Shown here: one piece after another, positions 44,955 to 52,646 of the stretch | How the letters are laid out: the number at the start of each line of letters is the position of its first letter | Position numbering within the stretch: the stretch's first letter is position 1 | NCBI RefSeq assembly: GCF_014269035.2 | Contig: NZ_JABWRP020000006.1 | Location: forward strand, 124,001 to 188,000 | Reading direction: 5' to 3' | DNA length: 64,000 bases | Source of the DNA: Pseudomonas vlassakiae | Lineage (GTDB): Bacteria; Pseudomonadota; Gammaproteobacteria; Pseudomonadales; Pseudomonadaceae | Made by a program: the position numbers and the translations under genes | The notes under the pieces: model-generated | Seen by the model: only the letters and a program-made list of their open reading frames with translations | The model's database searches: none | What the model was told of the DNA's origin: nothing

Positions 44955-45842
44955 TCACCCTGCTTCGAAGAATGCCCGCGCCATCTCGACAAAAGCCCCC
45001 AGCACCGGGTTGGGGTTATCCCGGCAAAACGCCAGAAAGATCTCCGCCTGCTGCTCCATGCCGACCAACGGCTTGAACACCACCTGCTCCAGGCGCAACG
45101 CCTGCGCCGAAGCCGGCACCACCGCGCAGCCCAGCCCGACATTGACCAGGCCCAGGATCGAATGGGTCTGCCCCAGCTGATGCCGGTACTGCGGCTGCAC
45201 CTCGTGCCGGGCGAACAGGTTGGCGATGCGGTCATGGAAATAGCGCCCTTCGTTGGCGCTGTACATCACGAACGGCTGCCCAGCGAAATCGCTCGGCCTG
45301 AGCCGCTCGCGTGCCGCCAGCGCATGCCCGGCGGGCAGGGCGGCGACGAAGGGTTCGCGGTGAATAGGCAGATACTCCACGCGGGCGCTGGGCAGCACCT
45401 GGCGCACCAGGCCGACATCGATCAGGCCGGCCTCCAGGTCATGCACCTGGGTGGACGAGACCCGTTCGCTGAGCAGTAACTCGATGTCGGGCAAGGTCTG
45501 GCCGGCGTGCACCAGCAAGCGCGGGATCATGCTGTAGGCGCCGACGGCGGTGAAGCCCAGCGTCAGGCGACCTGCTTCGCCATGGGCGATACGCCGTGCC
45601 GACTGGCTGGCCGACTCGGCGACTTGCAGGATACGCCGGGCATCTTCGAGAAAACTCTGCCCGGCCAGGGTCAGGCGCGCCTGGCGATTGTTGCGCTCCA
45701 GCAACAGCACCCCCAAAGAATGTTCCAGCAGCTGGATCTGCCGGCTCAGCGGTGGCTGGGTCATGTGCAGGCGTATGGCGGCGCGGCCGAAATGCAGCTC
45801 CTCGGCGACGGCGACGAAGCAGCGCAACTGGTGCAGCTCCAT
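44955..45842 (-). CDS. LysR-family transcriptional regulator
   Basis: 295 aa. N-terminal LysR helix-turn-helix (MELHQLRCFVAVAEELHFGRAAIRLHMTQPPLSRQI) and C-terminal substrate-binding domain (LTLGFTAVGAYSMIPRLL...). Divergent from the 2-hydroxyacid dehydrogenase and gudP-like genes, which it probably controls. A palindrome (AATTCCTGAATT, 45848-45859) sits against its own start codon. Confidence 0.92.
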   Translation of the reverse strand: MELHQLRCFVAVAEELHFGRAAIRLHMTQPPLSRQIQLLEHSLGVLLLERNNRQARLTLAGQSFLEDARRILQVAESASQSARRIAHGEAGRLTLGFTAVGAYSMIPRLLVHAGQTLPDIELLLSERVSSTQVHDLEAGLIDVGLVRQVLPSARVEYLPIHREPFVAALPAGHALAARERLRPSDFAGQPFVMYSANEGRYFHDRIANLFARHEVQPQYRHQLGQTHSILGLVNVGLGCAVVPASAQALRLEQVVFKPLVGMEQQAEIFLAFCRDNPNPVLGAFVEMARAFFEAG

Positions 45843-45847
45843 GATTC

Positions 45848-45859
45848 AATTCCTGAATT
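45848..45859. promoter_or_regulatory. Candidate LysR autoregulatory site
   Basis: Perfect 12-base palindrome AATTCCTGAATT, with T-rich and A-rich flanks, five bases upstream of the lysR start in the divergent control region. Confidence 0.35.
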
Positions 45860-45941
45860 ATTCGATCCAGCATCTATATTAGACCTGTATCAAATGTGGA
45901 CCTAGCATCGAGTCATGTCTTCGAACTGCCGGATGCCCACG

Positions 45942-46892
45942 ATGAACAACGACGCCATCGACGTGCTGCTGACCCAGCCCGTACCCGAGGCCATCGATGC
46001 CCAGCTGGTGAGTACTTACCGGGTGCATCGGCTGTATCAACATGACCACCCGCAACAGCTGCTGGCCGAGGTTGGCCCGCGCATTCGCGCGGTGGTCACT
46101 GGCGGCGCCAAGGGCTTGTCGAACGCGCTGATGGACCAGCTGCCCAGCCTTGAGATCGTCGCCATCAGCGGCATCGGCACCGACGCCGTGGACCTGCGCC
46201 ACGCGGCCAGCCGCGGTATCCACGTCACCACCACGCCGGGTGTACTCACCGCTGATGTGGCGGATCTGGCGATGGGCCTGATCATCAGCACCCTGCGCCG
46301 CCTGGGCGAAGGGGAGCGGCTGGTGCGTGACGGTTTGTGGGGTACGGTGAACCTGCCATTGGCGCGCAAGGTCAGCGGCATCGAACTGGGCATCGTCGGG
46401 CTCGGCGAGGTGGGCAAGGCCATCGCCCGGCGCGCCGCTGCATTCGACATGCGCATTGCCTACAACGGGCGGCGCGAGCAGCCGGAAACCGGCTACCGCT
46501 ACGAACCCGACCTGATCGAGTTGGCGCGCTCGGTGGATGTGCTGGTGGTGGCGGCTTCAGCCGATGGCGGCCGGGTGCTGGTGACGGCGCAGGTGCTCGA
46601 TGCACTGGGGCCGGAGGGGTACCTGGTCAATGTGGCGCGGGGCAAGTTGGTCGATGAGCACGCGCTGGTCGAGGCACTGCGCGAACAGCGCATCGCCGGG
46701 GCCGGGCTGGATGTGTTCGTCGATGAGCCATGTGTGCCGCCGGCCTTGCGTGACCTGAACCAGGTCAGCCTGCAGCCGCATCGCGGCAGCGCCACGCTGC
46801 AGACCCGGCTGGCGATGGGGCAGATGGTGCTGAACAACCTTCAAGCCTGTTTTCGAGGCGAGGTGCCGCCGAATCGGGTGATCGACCTCTAG
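45942..46892 (+). CDS. D-isomer-specific 2-hydroxyacid dehydrogenase (glyoxylate/hydroxypyruvate reductase-like)
   Basis: 316 aa from MNNDAIDV (ATG at 45933 is an alternative). NAD(P)-binding motif IELGIVGLGEVGKAIARRA, substrate Arg in NVARGKLVDEHAL, Glu in DVFVDEP and catalytic His in LQPHRGSAT. Adjacent to gudP and a LysR gene, so it may reduce hydroxypyruvate or a similar 2-oxoacid arising from aldarate breakdown. Specific substrate unproven. Confidence 0.88.
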   Translation: MNNDAIDVLLTQPVPEAIDAQLVSTYRVHRLYQHDHPQQLLAEVGPRIRAVVTGGAKGLSNALMDQLPSLEIVAISGIGTDAVDLRHAASRGIHVTTTPGVLTADVADLAMGLIISTLRRLGEGERLVRDGLWGTVNLPLARKVSGIELGIVGLGEVGKAIARRAAAFDMRIAYNGRREQPETGYRYEPDLIELARSVDVLVVAASADGGRVLVTAQVLDALGPEGYLVNVARGKLVDEHALVEALREQRIAGAGLDVFVDEPCVPPALRDLNQVSLQPHRGSATLQTRLAMGQMVLNNLQACFRGEVPPNRVIDL

Positions 46893-46964
46893 GGCCCTTC
46901 GCGGCTAAAGCCGCTCCTGCAGGGACATCGCCGTGTGTAGGAGCGGCTTAAGCCGCGAAGGGCC
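46893..46964. repeat. Inverted REP pair
   Basis: Near-perfect inverted repeat: GGCCCTTCGCGGCTAAAGCC and GGCTTAAGCCGCGAAGGGCC, with CTCCTGCAGG and TGTAGGAG tails. Inserted between the hydroxyacid dehydrogenase and the gudP-like gene of the same orientation, so it may alter readthrough. Confidence 0.85.
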
Positions 46965-47007
46965 AGATCAGGCAACACAAGGCCCCAGGGCCACACCTTC
47001 TCTGTAC

Positions 47008-47015
47008 AAAAACAA
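47008..47015 (+). promoter_or_regulatory. Candidate Crc/Hfq CA-motif in the gudP-like leader
   Basis: AAAAACAA within ACAAAAACAAT, identical to the block before the other sugar-acid transporter; ribosome site AGAGGG follows 20 bases later. Confidence 0.45.
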
Positions 47016-47045
47016 TCGCTTCCACCGAGAAGCAAGAGGGTCCAC

Positions 47046-48389
47046 ATGAACAGCAAATCCGCCGTCGCCCCATCGCAGGCCGTGGCCGGGGTCGGCCGCC
47101 ACCGTTTCCTGGTCCTGGCGCTGATCTTCGTCATCACTGTCATCAACTACGCTGACCGCGCCACCCTGTCGATCACCGGCACCGAAGTGCTCAAGGACCT
47201 GGGCCTGGACCCGGTAATGCTGGGGATGATCTTCTCGGCCTTCGCCTGGGCTTACGCCCTGGGCCAGGTCCCCGGCGGCTGGCTGCTCGACCGCTTCGGC
47301 GCGCGCCGGGTGTATGGCTTCAGCCTGGTCCTGTGGTCGCTGTTCACGCTGATGCAAGGCACCGTAGGCTGGCTGGGCCTGGCCGGGTTTTCCGCGGCGG
47401 TGGCGCTGTTCTCCATGCGCTTCATGCTCGGCCTGGTGGAGTCACCCGCGTTCCCGGCCAACTCACGCATCGTCAGCTGCTGGTTCCCCACCCGTGAGCG
47501 CGGCACGGCCTCTGCCTTGTTCAACTCGGCGCAGTACATGGCCGTGGTGGTGTTCACCCCGCTGATGGCATGGATGACCCACAGCCTGAGCTGGGAACAG
47601 GTATTCATCTGGATGGGCGTGCTGGGGCTGCTGCTGAGCGTGGTGTGGTTCCGCCTGTATCACGAACCGCACAGCGCGCCGGGGTTGAGCCGCGAAGAGC
47701 TGGACTACATGCGCGAGGGCGGCGCCCTGGTCGACCTGGAAAAGGAACGCAAGACCGCCAAGAGCAAACCGACCCGTGCCGAGATCGCCCAGCTGTTCAC
47801 CAGCCGCAACCTGTGGGCGGTGTACCTGGGGCAGTACTGCATCACCGCGCTCACTTATTTCTTCATCACCTGGTTCCCGATCTACCTGATCAAGGGCCGT
47901 GGCATGACCATCATGGAAGCCGGTTGGGTCGCTGCGCTGCCAGCCATCTGCGGCTTCACCGGCGGCATCCTCGGCGGCTTCGTTTCGGACTGCCTGATCC
48001 GCCACGGTGTGCACCCGTCGAAGGCACGCAAGACCCCGTTCGTGATCGGCATGGCGCTCTCCACCAGCCTGGTGCTGGCCAACTATGTGGACGGCAACGC
48101 GGCGGTGATCGCCCTGATGACCCTGGCGTTCTTCGGCAAGGGCCTGGCTGCGGTGGGCTGGGCGGTGCTGTCGGATGTGGCGCCGAAGAAGATGGTCGGC
48201 CTGTGTGGTGGCGTGTTCAACGGCATCGGCAATATTGCGGGAATCATCACCCCGCTGGTGATCGGTTACGTGGTCGCCAGCACCGGTTCGTTCCACAACG
48301 CACTCTGGTTCGTGGCCGCCCATGGCGTGCTGGGGATCTTCGCTTACCTGTTGCTGGCCAGGCGTTTCGAGCGCACTGGGCAGGCGTAG
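47046..48389 (+). CDS. gudP: Glucarate/galactarate MFS transporter (GudP type)
   Basis: 447 aa, twelve hydrophobic segments. Clear GudP/GarP features: INYADRATLSITG in TM1, GLDPVMLGMIFSAFAWAYALG, GGWLLDRFGARRVYG, ESPAFPANSRIVSCWFPTRERG, TYFFITWFPIYL and FFGKGLAAVGWAVLSD. Takes up D-glucarate/galactarate, matching gudD 2.2 kb away. Together with the carrier at 42104 this gives two aldarate-type transporters in one locus. Confidence 0.92.
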   Translation: MNSKSAVAPSQAVAGVGRHRFLVLALIFVITVINYADRATLSITGTEVLKDLGLDPVMLGMIFSAFAWAYALGQVPGGWLLDRFGARRVYGFSLVLWSLFTLMQGTVGWLGLAGFSAAVALFSMRFMLGLVESPAFPANSRIVSCWFPTRERGTASALFNSAQYMAVVVFTPLMAWMTHSLSWEQVFIWMGVLGLLLSVVWFRLYHEPHSAPGLSREELDYMREGGALVDLEKERKTAKSKPTRAEIAQLFTSRNLWAVYLGQYCITALTYFFITWFPIYLIKGRGMTIMEAGWVAALPAICGFTGGILGGFVSDCLIRHGVHPSKARKTPFVIGMALSTSLVLANYVDGNAAVIALMTLAFFGKGLAAVGWAVLSDVAPKKMVGLCGGVFNGIGNIAGIITPLVIGYVVASTGSFHNALWFVAAHGVLGIFAYLLLARRFERTGQA

Positions 48390-48410
48390 GCAGACGCCTG
48401 AGCAGCAGAG

Positions 48411-48434
48411 GCCCCGGGGAACCGGGGCTTTTTT
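48411..48434 (+). terminator. Rho-independent terminator of gudP
   Basis: GCCCCGG/CCGGGGC stem with GGAA (GNRA) loop and six following T residues, 21 bases after the stop. Confidence 0.92.
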
Positions 48435-48754
48435 GTGCCTGCTGAAAACACATCCAAATGAAAAACGGAAGCTTCAGATGGCCCGCTGGCGTGATCGGGC
48501 ATGCCATTCGCGACATCTGGCGCTCAGGGAAATGCCCTGTCGTGATCGAACAGTTCCGAGGCGTTCTCGTGTAATTTCCCACAGCCTTACGGGGCTTAAA
48601 TGAAGCCCGAACCACACCGGCATCTTGCTCTGTGACGTGTGCCAAAGATCAACAACAGCGCACCCGCAACGTGTCGACTTCCTGATTTGAAAGGAGATAT
48701 TTTCGCCTACGCCTGCCCGTCCTTCCTTGTGTCAGCAAAAAGAGAACAAGATCA
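48435..48754 (+). promoter_or_regulatory. Long leader/control region upstream of the permease gene
   Basis: 320 bases with no credible coding frame. Contains several short palindromes (GGGCTTAAATGAAGCCC near 48593-48609) and an A-rich segment CAAAAAGAGAACAAGA at 48736-48751 that overlaps the weak ribosome site of the permease and resembles a Crc/Hfq target. No clear -35/-10 pair was found. Confidence 0.4.
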
Positions 48755-50146
48755 ATGAACACCGTGGGATCTGATGGCAACCTTGCACAAGGTTTCAAGC
48801 CACGTCATGTAACGATGCTGTCCATCGCCGGCATCATCGGTGCCGGACTTTTCGTAGGCTCCGGGCACGCCATCGCGGCTGCCGGGCCAGCCACCATACT
48901 TTCCTACTTCGTGGCCGGGACCCTGGTGGTACTGGTCATGCGCATGCTCGGCGAAATGGCCGTGGCGCATCCGGACACGGGATCGTTCTCCACCTACGCT
49001 GACCAGGCCATCGGCCGCTGGGCCGGCTATACCATCGGCTGGTTGTACTGGTGGTTCTGGGTACTGGTGATCCCGATCGAGGCATTGGCGGCAGGGCACG
49101 TGCTCAACGCCTGGTTCCCCGATATCCCCAGCTGGATCTTCGCCCTCGCCTCGGTGCTGTTGCTGGCGGGCACCAACCTGTTCAGCGTGGCCAAGTACGG
49201 CGAGTTCGAGTTCTGGTTCGCCATCCTCAAGGTCACCGCCATTCTCGGCTTCATCGGCCTGGGCTTCGCTGCGCTGCTGGGCTGGCTGCCCGAGCGTGAA
49301 GTTAGCGGCCTGAGCGGGCTGATGGCCGAACATGGTGGCTTCGTGCCCAAAGGCTGGTCGGCAGTGATCGGCGCGTTCATCACCGTGATGTTCAGCTTCA
49401 TCGGCACCGAGGCCGTGACCATCGCCGCGTCCGAATCCAGCGACCCGTCGCGCAACATCGCCAAGGCCACCCGTTCGGTGATCTGGCGGATCAGCACCTT
49501 CTACATCCTGTCGATCTTCGTGATCATCTCGGTGGTGCCGTGGAACGACCCACAGCTGGCAGTGGTGGGTTCTTACCAGCGTGCGCTGGAAATCATGAAT
49601 ATCCCCAATGCGGCTTTCATGGTCGATCTGGTAGTGCTGGTGGCCGTGACCAGCTGCATGAACTCGTCGATCTACATCGCCTCGCGGATGATGTACTCGC
49701 TGGCCAAGCGCGGCGACGCTCCAGCGCTGCTGAACAAGACCTCCAAGGTCGGTGTGCCACGCGCCGCAGTATTCGGCAGCACCCTGATCGGCGCCGCCAT
49801 CGCCATCCTCAACTATTTCGCACCCAAGGGTGTGTTCGAGTTCCTGCTGGCCAGCTCCGGCGCCATCGCGCTGCTGGTGTACATGGTCATCGCCATCTCC
49901 CAACTGCGCATGCGCCGCCGCCTGGAGCGCGAGAACACGGAGCTCAAGTTCCGCATGTGGTTGTTCCCGTACCTGACCTGGGCGGTCATCATTTTCATCT
50001 CCGGCGCGCTGGCCGTGATGATGTACACGCCTGAACACCGGGCGGAAGTGAGTTCGACCTTGGGCCTGGCGATCGTGATTTCCTTCCTGGGAATCGTGAC
50101 CTCCCGGGGCCATGCGCAAACGGTGGGGGCGCGGTCGATGGGGTGA
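48755..50146 (+). CDS. Amino-acid permease, GABA-permease-like (APC superfamily)
   Basis: 463 aa with about twelve membrane segments. APC motifs: HVTMLSIAGIIGAGLFVGSG at the N-terminus, MRMLGEMAVAHPDTGSFSTY and FSFIGTEAVTIAASES. The closest recognisable type is GabP/AnsP-like; exact substrate unresolved. Transcribed alone between two terminators. Confidence 0.88.
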   Translation: MNTVGSDGNLAQGFKPRHVTMLSIAGIIGAGLFVGSGHAIAAAGPATILSYFVAGTLVVLVMRMLGEMAVAHPDTGSFSTYADQAIGRWAGYTIGWLYWWFWVLVIPIEALAAGHVLNAWFPDIPSWIFALASVLLLAGTNLFSVAKYGEFEFWFAILKVTAILGFIGLGFAALLGWLPEREVSGLSGLMAEHGGFVPKGWSAVIGAFITVMFSFIGTEAVTIAASESSDPSRNIAKATRSVIWRISTFYILSIFVIISVVPWNDPQLAVVGSYQRALEIMNIPNAAFMVDLVVLVAVTSCMNSSIYIASRMMYSLAKRGDAPALLNKTSKVGVPRAAVFGSTLIGAAIAILNYFAPKGVFEFLLASSGAIALLVYMVIAISQLRMRRRLERENTELKFRMWLFPYLTWAVIIFISGALAVMMYTPEHRAEVSSTLGLAIVISFLGIVTSRGHAQTVGARSMG

Positions 50147-50168
50147 TTGAGTTCACCTTGCAACAAAG

Positions 50169-50205
50169 GCGAGGGCACCCAGTGGATGGGTGCCCTTCGC
50201 TTTTT
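50169..50205 (+). terminator. Rho-independent terminator of the permease gene
   Basis: AGGGCACCCA/TGGGTGCCCT 10-bp stem extended by GCG/CGC, followed by TTTTT. Confidence 0.9.
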
Positions 50206-50290
50206 GAAACACTTGATCGGTGCTGTTGGCCGTTGGAGGGTGGTTGGGTGGGGGTAGACTTCCTGCGCAATTCATACAGGAAGTCGAGGC

Positions 50291-50700
50291 ATGAGCGCGA
50301 AACAACAAGACGCCAATGCGCCAGTGGCTTCTCCGTCGGTAAAGGATGACCGTTTCGAGGAAGTGCTGGCGTTGATTCATGGGGCCCGGCAGGGCGGTGC
50401 AGGCGGTCAACAGTCAGTTGATCGATTTGTACTGGCAGGTGGGGGGCTATATCAGTCGCAAGCTGGAGCAAGCGGAGTGGGGCGATTCGGTGGTCAGCCA
50501 ATTGGCCACCCATCTTGCCAAGACACAGCCAGGGTTGCGCGGCTTTACTCGCCGTAATCTATTTCGAATGCGCCAATTTTATGAGACCTACAGAGGCGAC
50601 GAGAAAGTGTCAGCACTGCTGTCACAATTGCCCTGGACCCATAACCTAATCATTTTCATTCAGAGCAAGCTGCCGCAGGAGCGCGAATTCTGGCCAAGTT
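50291..50700 (+). pseudogene. Decayed YhcG/DUF1016-type PDDEXK nuclease gene
   Basis: The first frame encodes MSAKQQDANAPVAS... up to FEEVLALIHGARQ. Similarity then continues in the next frame as AVQAVNSQLIDLYWQVGG, FTRRNLFRMRQFYETYRG and LPWTHNLIIF up to KLPQEREF. One extra G in the GGG run at 50392-50394 explains the shift: removing it joins the frames exactly. Similarity stops abruptly at about 50690 after roughly 130 of an expected 340 or so codons, so the catalytic C-terminal domain is gone. Intact relatives are stand-alone nuclease proteins often found beside restriction systems. Confidence 0.8.
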
Positions 50701-50907
50701 GCATGAGTTCTACGCCTTGGGGGCTACTCCTGATGACGGCGCTTGAACCTGGGTCAAACCATTGCGCCCCTCGTGCAGCAGGCCTTCAGGAATGGATGCC
50801 AGGCGCTGCTGCTCTGTGCCGGTAGCGCAGCCCTGGTGTTCGCTGAGCTTGTCGGTGCGCTGCTGAACCGCTCGCTGTCCACCTGGGTGTTGAAGACAGC
50901 GCGCTGA
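50688..50907 (+). pseudogene. Patchwork of gene remnants
   Basis: After the YhcG break a different frame reads LAKLHEFYALGATPDDGA and stops at 50744-50746, looking like the C-terminus of another protein. A further frame (50746-50907) reads a hydrophobic end, LLLCAGSAALVFAELVGALL then NRSLSTWVLKTAR, resembling the last membrane segment of a transporter. None has a start or a full domain. Interpreted as deletion debris. Confidence 0.45.
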
Positions 50908-51026
50908 TATGGCCCATTGCAACTATCTTTCCCGTGCGTCACAACTATTTGAGTGTGAAGATGTCATTCTCAACAGGCTGGCGCCCACCAGGGATGCCGG
51001 CCTTAACGCACAGGAGCGAAAGGCAC

Positions 51027-51878
51027 ATGGCAGCATTGCAAGGCAGCACGTTGGAAGCGATCAAGGCAAACCAGGCTCAGCTGATCAATGAGTGGCTTGC
51101 GGCCCTGGAAGCCAGCGGCGCCACACGCAACATCAAAGAGCAGACGCTCAACCAGGAAGTCCGCGAATTCCTCCAGCTGCTGTCGCAAGGCATGCAATCG
51201 GATAGCGTCAACAATGTCGCTACGGGTGAATGGGAGGAAACACGGCGCTTCCTGGAGAAGTTGTCTGCCAGCCGTGCCCAGCTCGGTCATGATTCGCACC
51301 AGACCGTCTATTTCATCTTCGCCCTCAAAGGCCCGTTGTTTGGCTTGCTACAGGCCCATTACAGCGATGAGCCGGCGCGCCTCGCCGAGCAGCTGTGGGG
51401 CATCTCTGAACTGCTCGACAGCCTCGGCATGCACACCATGCGTACCTACCAGAAAACCCGCGAAGCGGTGATCAAGCGTCAGCAGGAAGAGCTGCTGGAG
51501 CTGTCCACCCCCGTGGTCAAACTGTGGGACGGCGTGCTGGCGCTGCCGCTGATCGGTACCCTGGACTCGCAACGCAGCCAGACCGTGATGGAGTCGTTGC
51601 TGCAACGCATCGTCGACACCGGCTCGGAAATCGCCATCATCGATATCACCGGCGTGCCGACCGTCGATACCCTGGTCGCCCAGCACCTGCTCAAGACGGT
51701 GACTGCTATCCGCCTGATGGGCGCCGACTGCATCATAAGTGGGGTGCGCCCACAGATCGCCCAGACCATCGTTCACCTGGGGCTCGACCTCGGCACGCTG
51801 ACCACCAAGGCCAACCTTGCCGACGCGCTGAAACTGGCCCTGTCACGCCTGGGTGTGAGCCTGGCCGAGCGGGGATAA
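51027..51878 (+). CDS. RsbR-like stressosome scaffold protein (RsbRD-type N-domain + STAS)
   Basis: 283 aa from MAALQGSTLE (GGAG 12-15 bases upstream). Helical N-terminal sensor domain (residues about 5-150, RsbRD-N type, not a globin or PAS) and a C-terminal STAS domain (about 158-275). The STAS part closely resembles Bacillus RsbR: DITGVPTVDTLVAQHLL and GVRPQIAQTIVHLGLDL, with the Thr residues at 215 and 247 in the region of the RsbT-phosphorylated threonines. First gene of a six-gene coupled operon; expected to form the stressosome shell with the next gene product. Confidence 0.9.
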   Translation: MAALQGSTLEAIKANQAQLINEWLAALEASGATRNIKEQTLNQEVREFLQLLSQGMQSDSVNNVATGEWEETRRFLEKLSASRAQLGHDSHQTVYFIFALKGPLFGLLQAHYSDEPARLAEQLWGISELLDSLGMHTMRTYQKTREAVIKRQQEELLELSTPVVKLWDGVLALPLIGTLDSQRSQTVMESLLQRIVDTGSEIAIIDITGVPTVDTLVAQHLLKTVTAIRLMGADCIISGVRPQIAQTIVHLGLDLGTLTTKANLADALKLALSRLGVSLAERG

Positions 51879-51882
51879 GGCC

Positions 51883-52245
51883 ATGGAACGCATACCGATT
51901 CTGCAAATGGGTGAATTCTTGCTGGTGACCATTCAGGTCGACATGCATGACGAACTGGCCATGCGCCTGCAGGACGATCTTACCGACCGTATCAGCAGCA
52001 CCTCGGCCCGTGGCGTGCTGATCGACATTTCCGCACTCGACATGGTCGACTCCTTCATCGGCCGGATGATCGCCGACATCGCCAGCCTGTCGCGGCTGAT
52101 GGATGCCCAGGTGATGGTGGTGGGCATGCAGCCAGCGGTGGCCATCACTCTGGTGGAGCTGGGCCTGAACCTGCCCGGCGTCAGCACGGCACTGAACGTC
52201 GAGCGTGGCATGCAGCGCCTGCGCCAGACCGTGAGGCGCGTATGA
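51883..52245 (+). CDS. RsbS-like STAS antagonist
   Basis: 120 aa single STAS domain. The segment LIDISALDMVDSFIGRMIAD carries Ser57 in the DSF motif, corresponding to the RsbT-phosphorylated serine of Bacillus RsbS; MQPAVAITLVELGLNL is also diagnostic. Expected to hold RsbT in the complex until phosphorylated. Starts 4 bases after the rsbR-like stop. Confidence 0.92.
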   Translation: MERIPILQMGEFLLVTIQVDMHDELAMRLQDDLTDRISSTSARGVLIDISALDMVDSFIGRMIADIASLSRLMDAQVMVVGMQPAVAITLVELGLNLPGVSTALNVERGMQRLRQTVRRV

Positions 52246-52646
52246 ATGCCCATGACAGTGGCAGCCTGCCGGTGCGTATCGAGCAGGACGTGGTGCTGGC
52301 CCGCCAATTGGCCCGCAAGCTGGCCGGCGAATGCGGCATGCGCCTGGTGGACCTGACCAAACTGGTGACGGCGGTCAGCGAGCTGGCGCGCAACACCGTG
52401 GTCTACGGCGGTGGCGGCGACATGGACTGGCAGGTGCTGGAAGAGGCCGGGCGAACCGGCTTGCGCCTGGTATTCCGCGATGAAGGCCCGGGCATCCCCG
52501 ACATCAACCTGGCGCTGACCGACGGCTGGACCTCCGGCAATGGTCTGGGCCTTGGCCTGACGGGAGCCAGGCGGCTGGTCGACGAATTCGAGCTGGACAC
52601 CGCGCCAGGCGAGGGCACACGAGTGACGATCACGCGATGGGCATGA
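52242..52646 (+). CDS. RsbT-like switch kinase
   Basis: 134 aa HATPase_c serine/threonine kinase. N-box SELARNTVVYG, G1 box DEGPGIPD and G2 box GLGLGLTGARRLVDEF are all intact, so it should be active. Expected to phosphorylate the RsbR- and RsbS-like proteins and then leave the complex. The start overlaps the previous stop (ATGA). In Bacillus free RsbT activates RsbU; no RsbU homologue is present here. Confidence 0.92.
   Translation: MNAHDSGSLPVRIEQDVVLARQLARKLAGECGMRLVDLTKLVTAVSELARNTVVYGGGGDMDWQVLEEAGRTGLRLVFRDEGPGIPDINLALTDGWTSGNGLGLGLTGARRLVDEFELDTAPGEGTRVTITRWA

Noticed and set aside
50710..50922. Minus-strand small open frame in the gene-debris zone
   Set aside because: No ribosome site, no domain, and better explained as the complement of plus-strand gene remnants.
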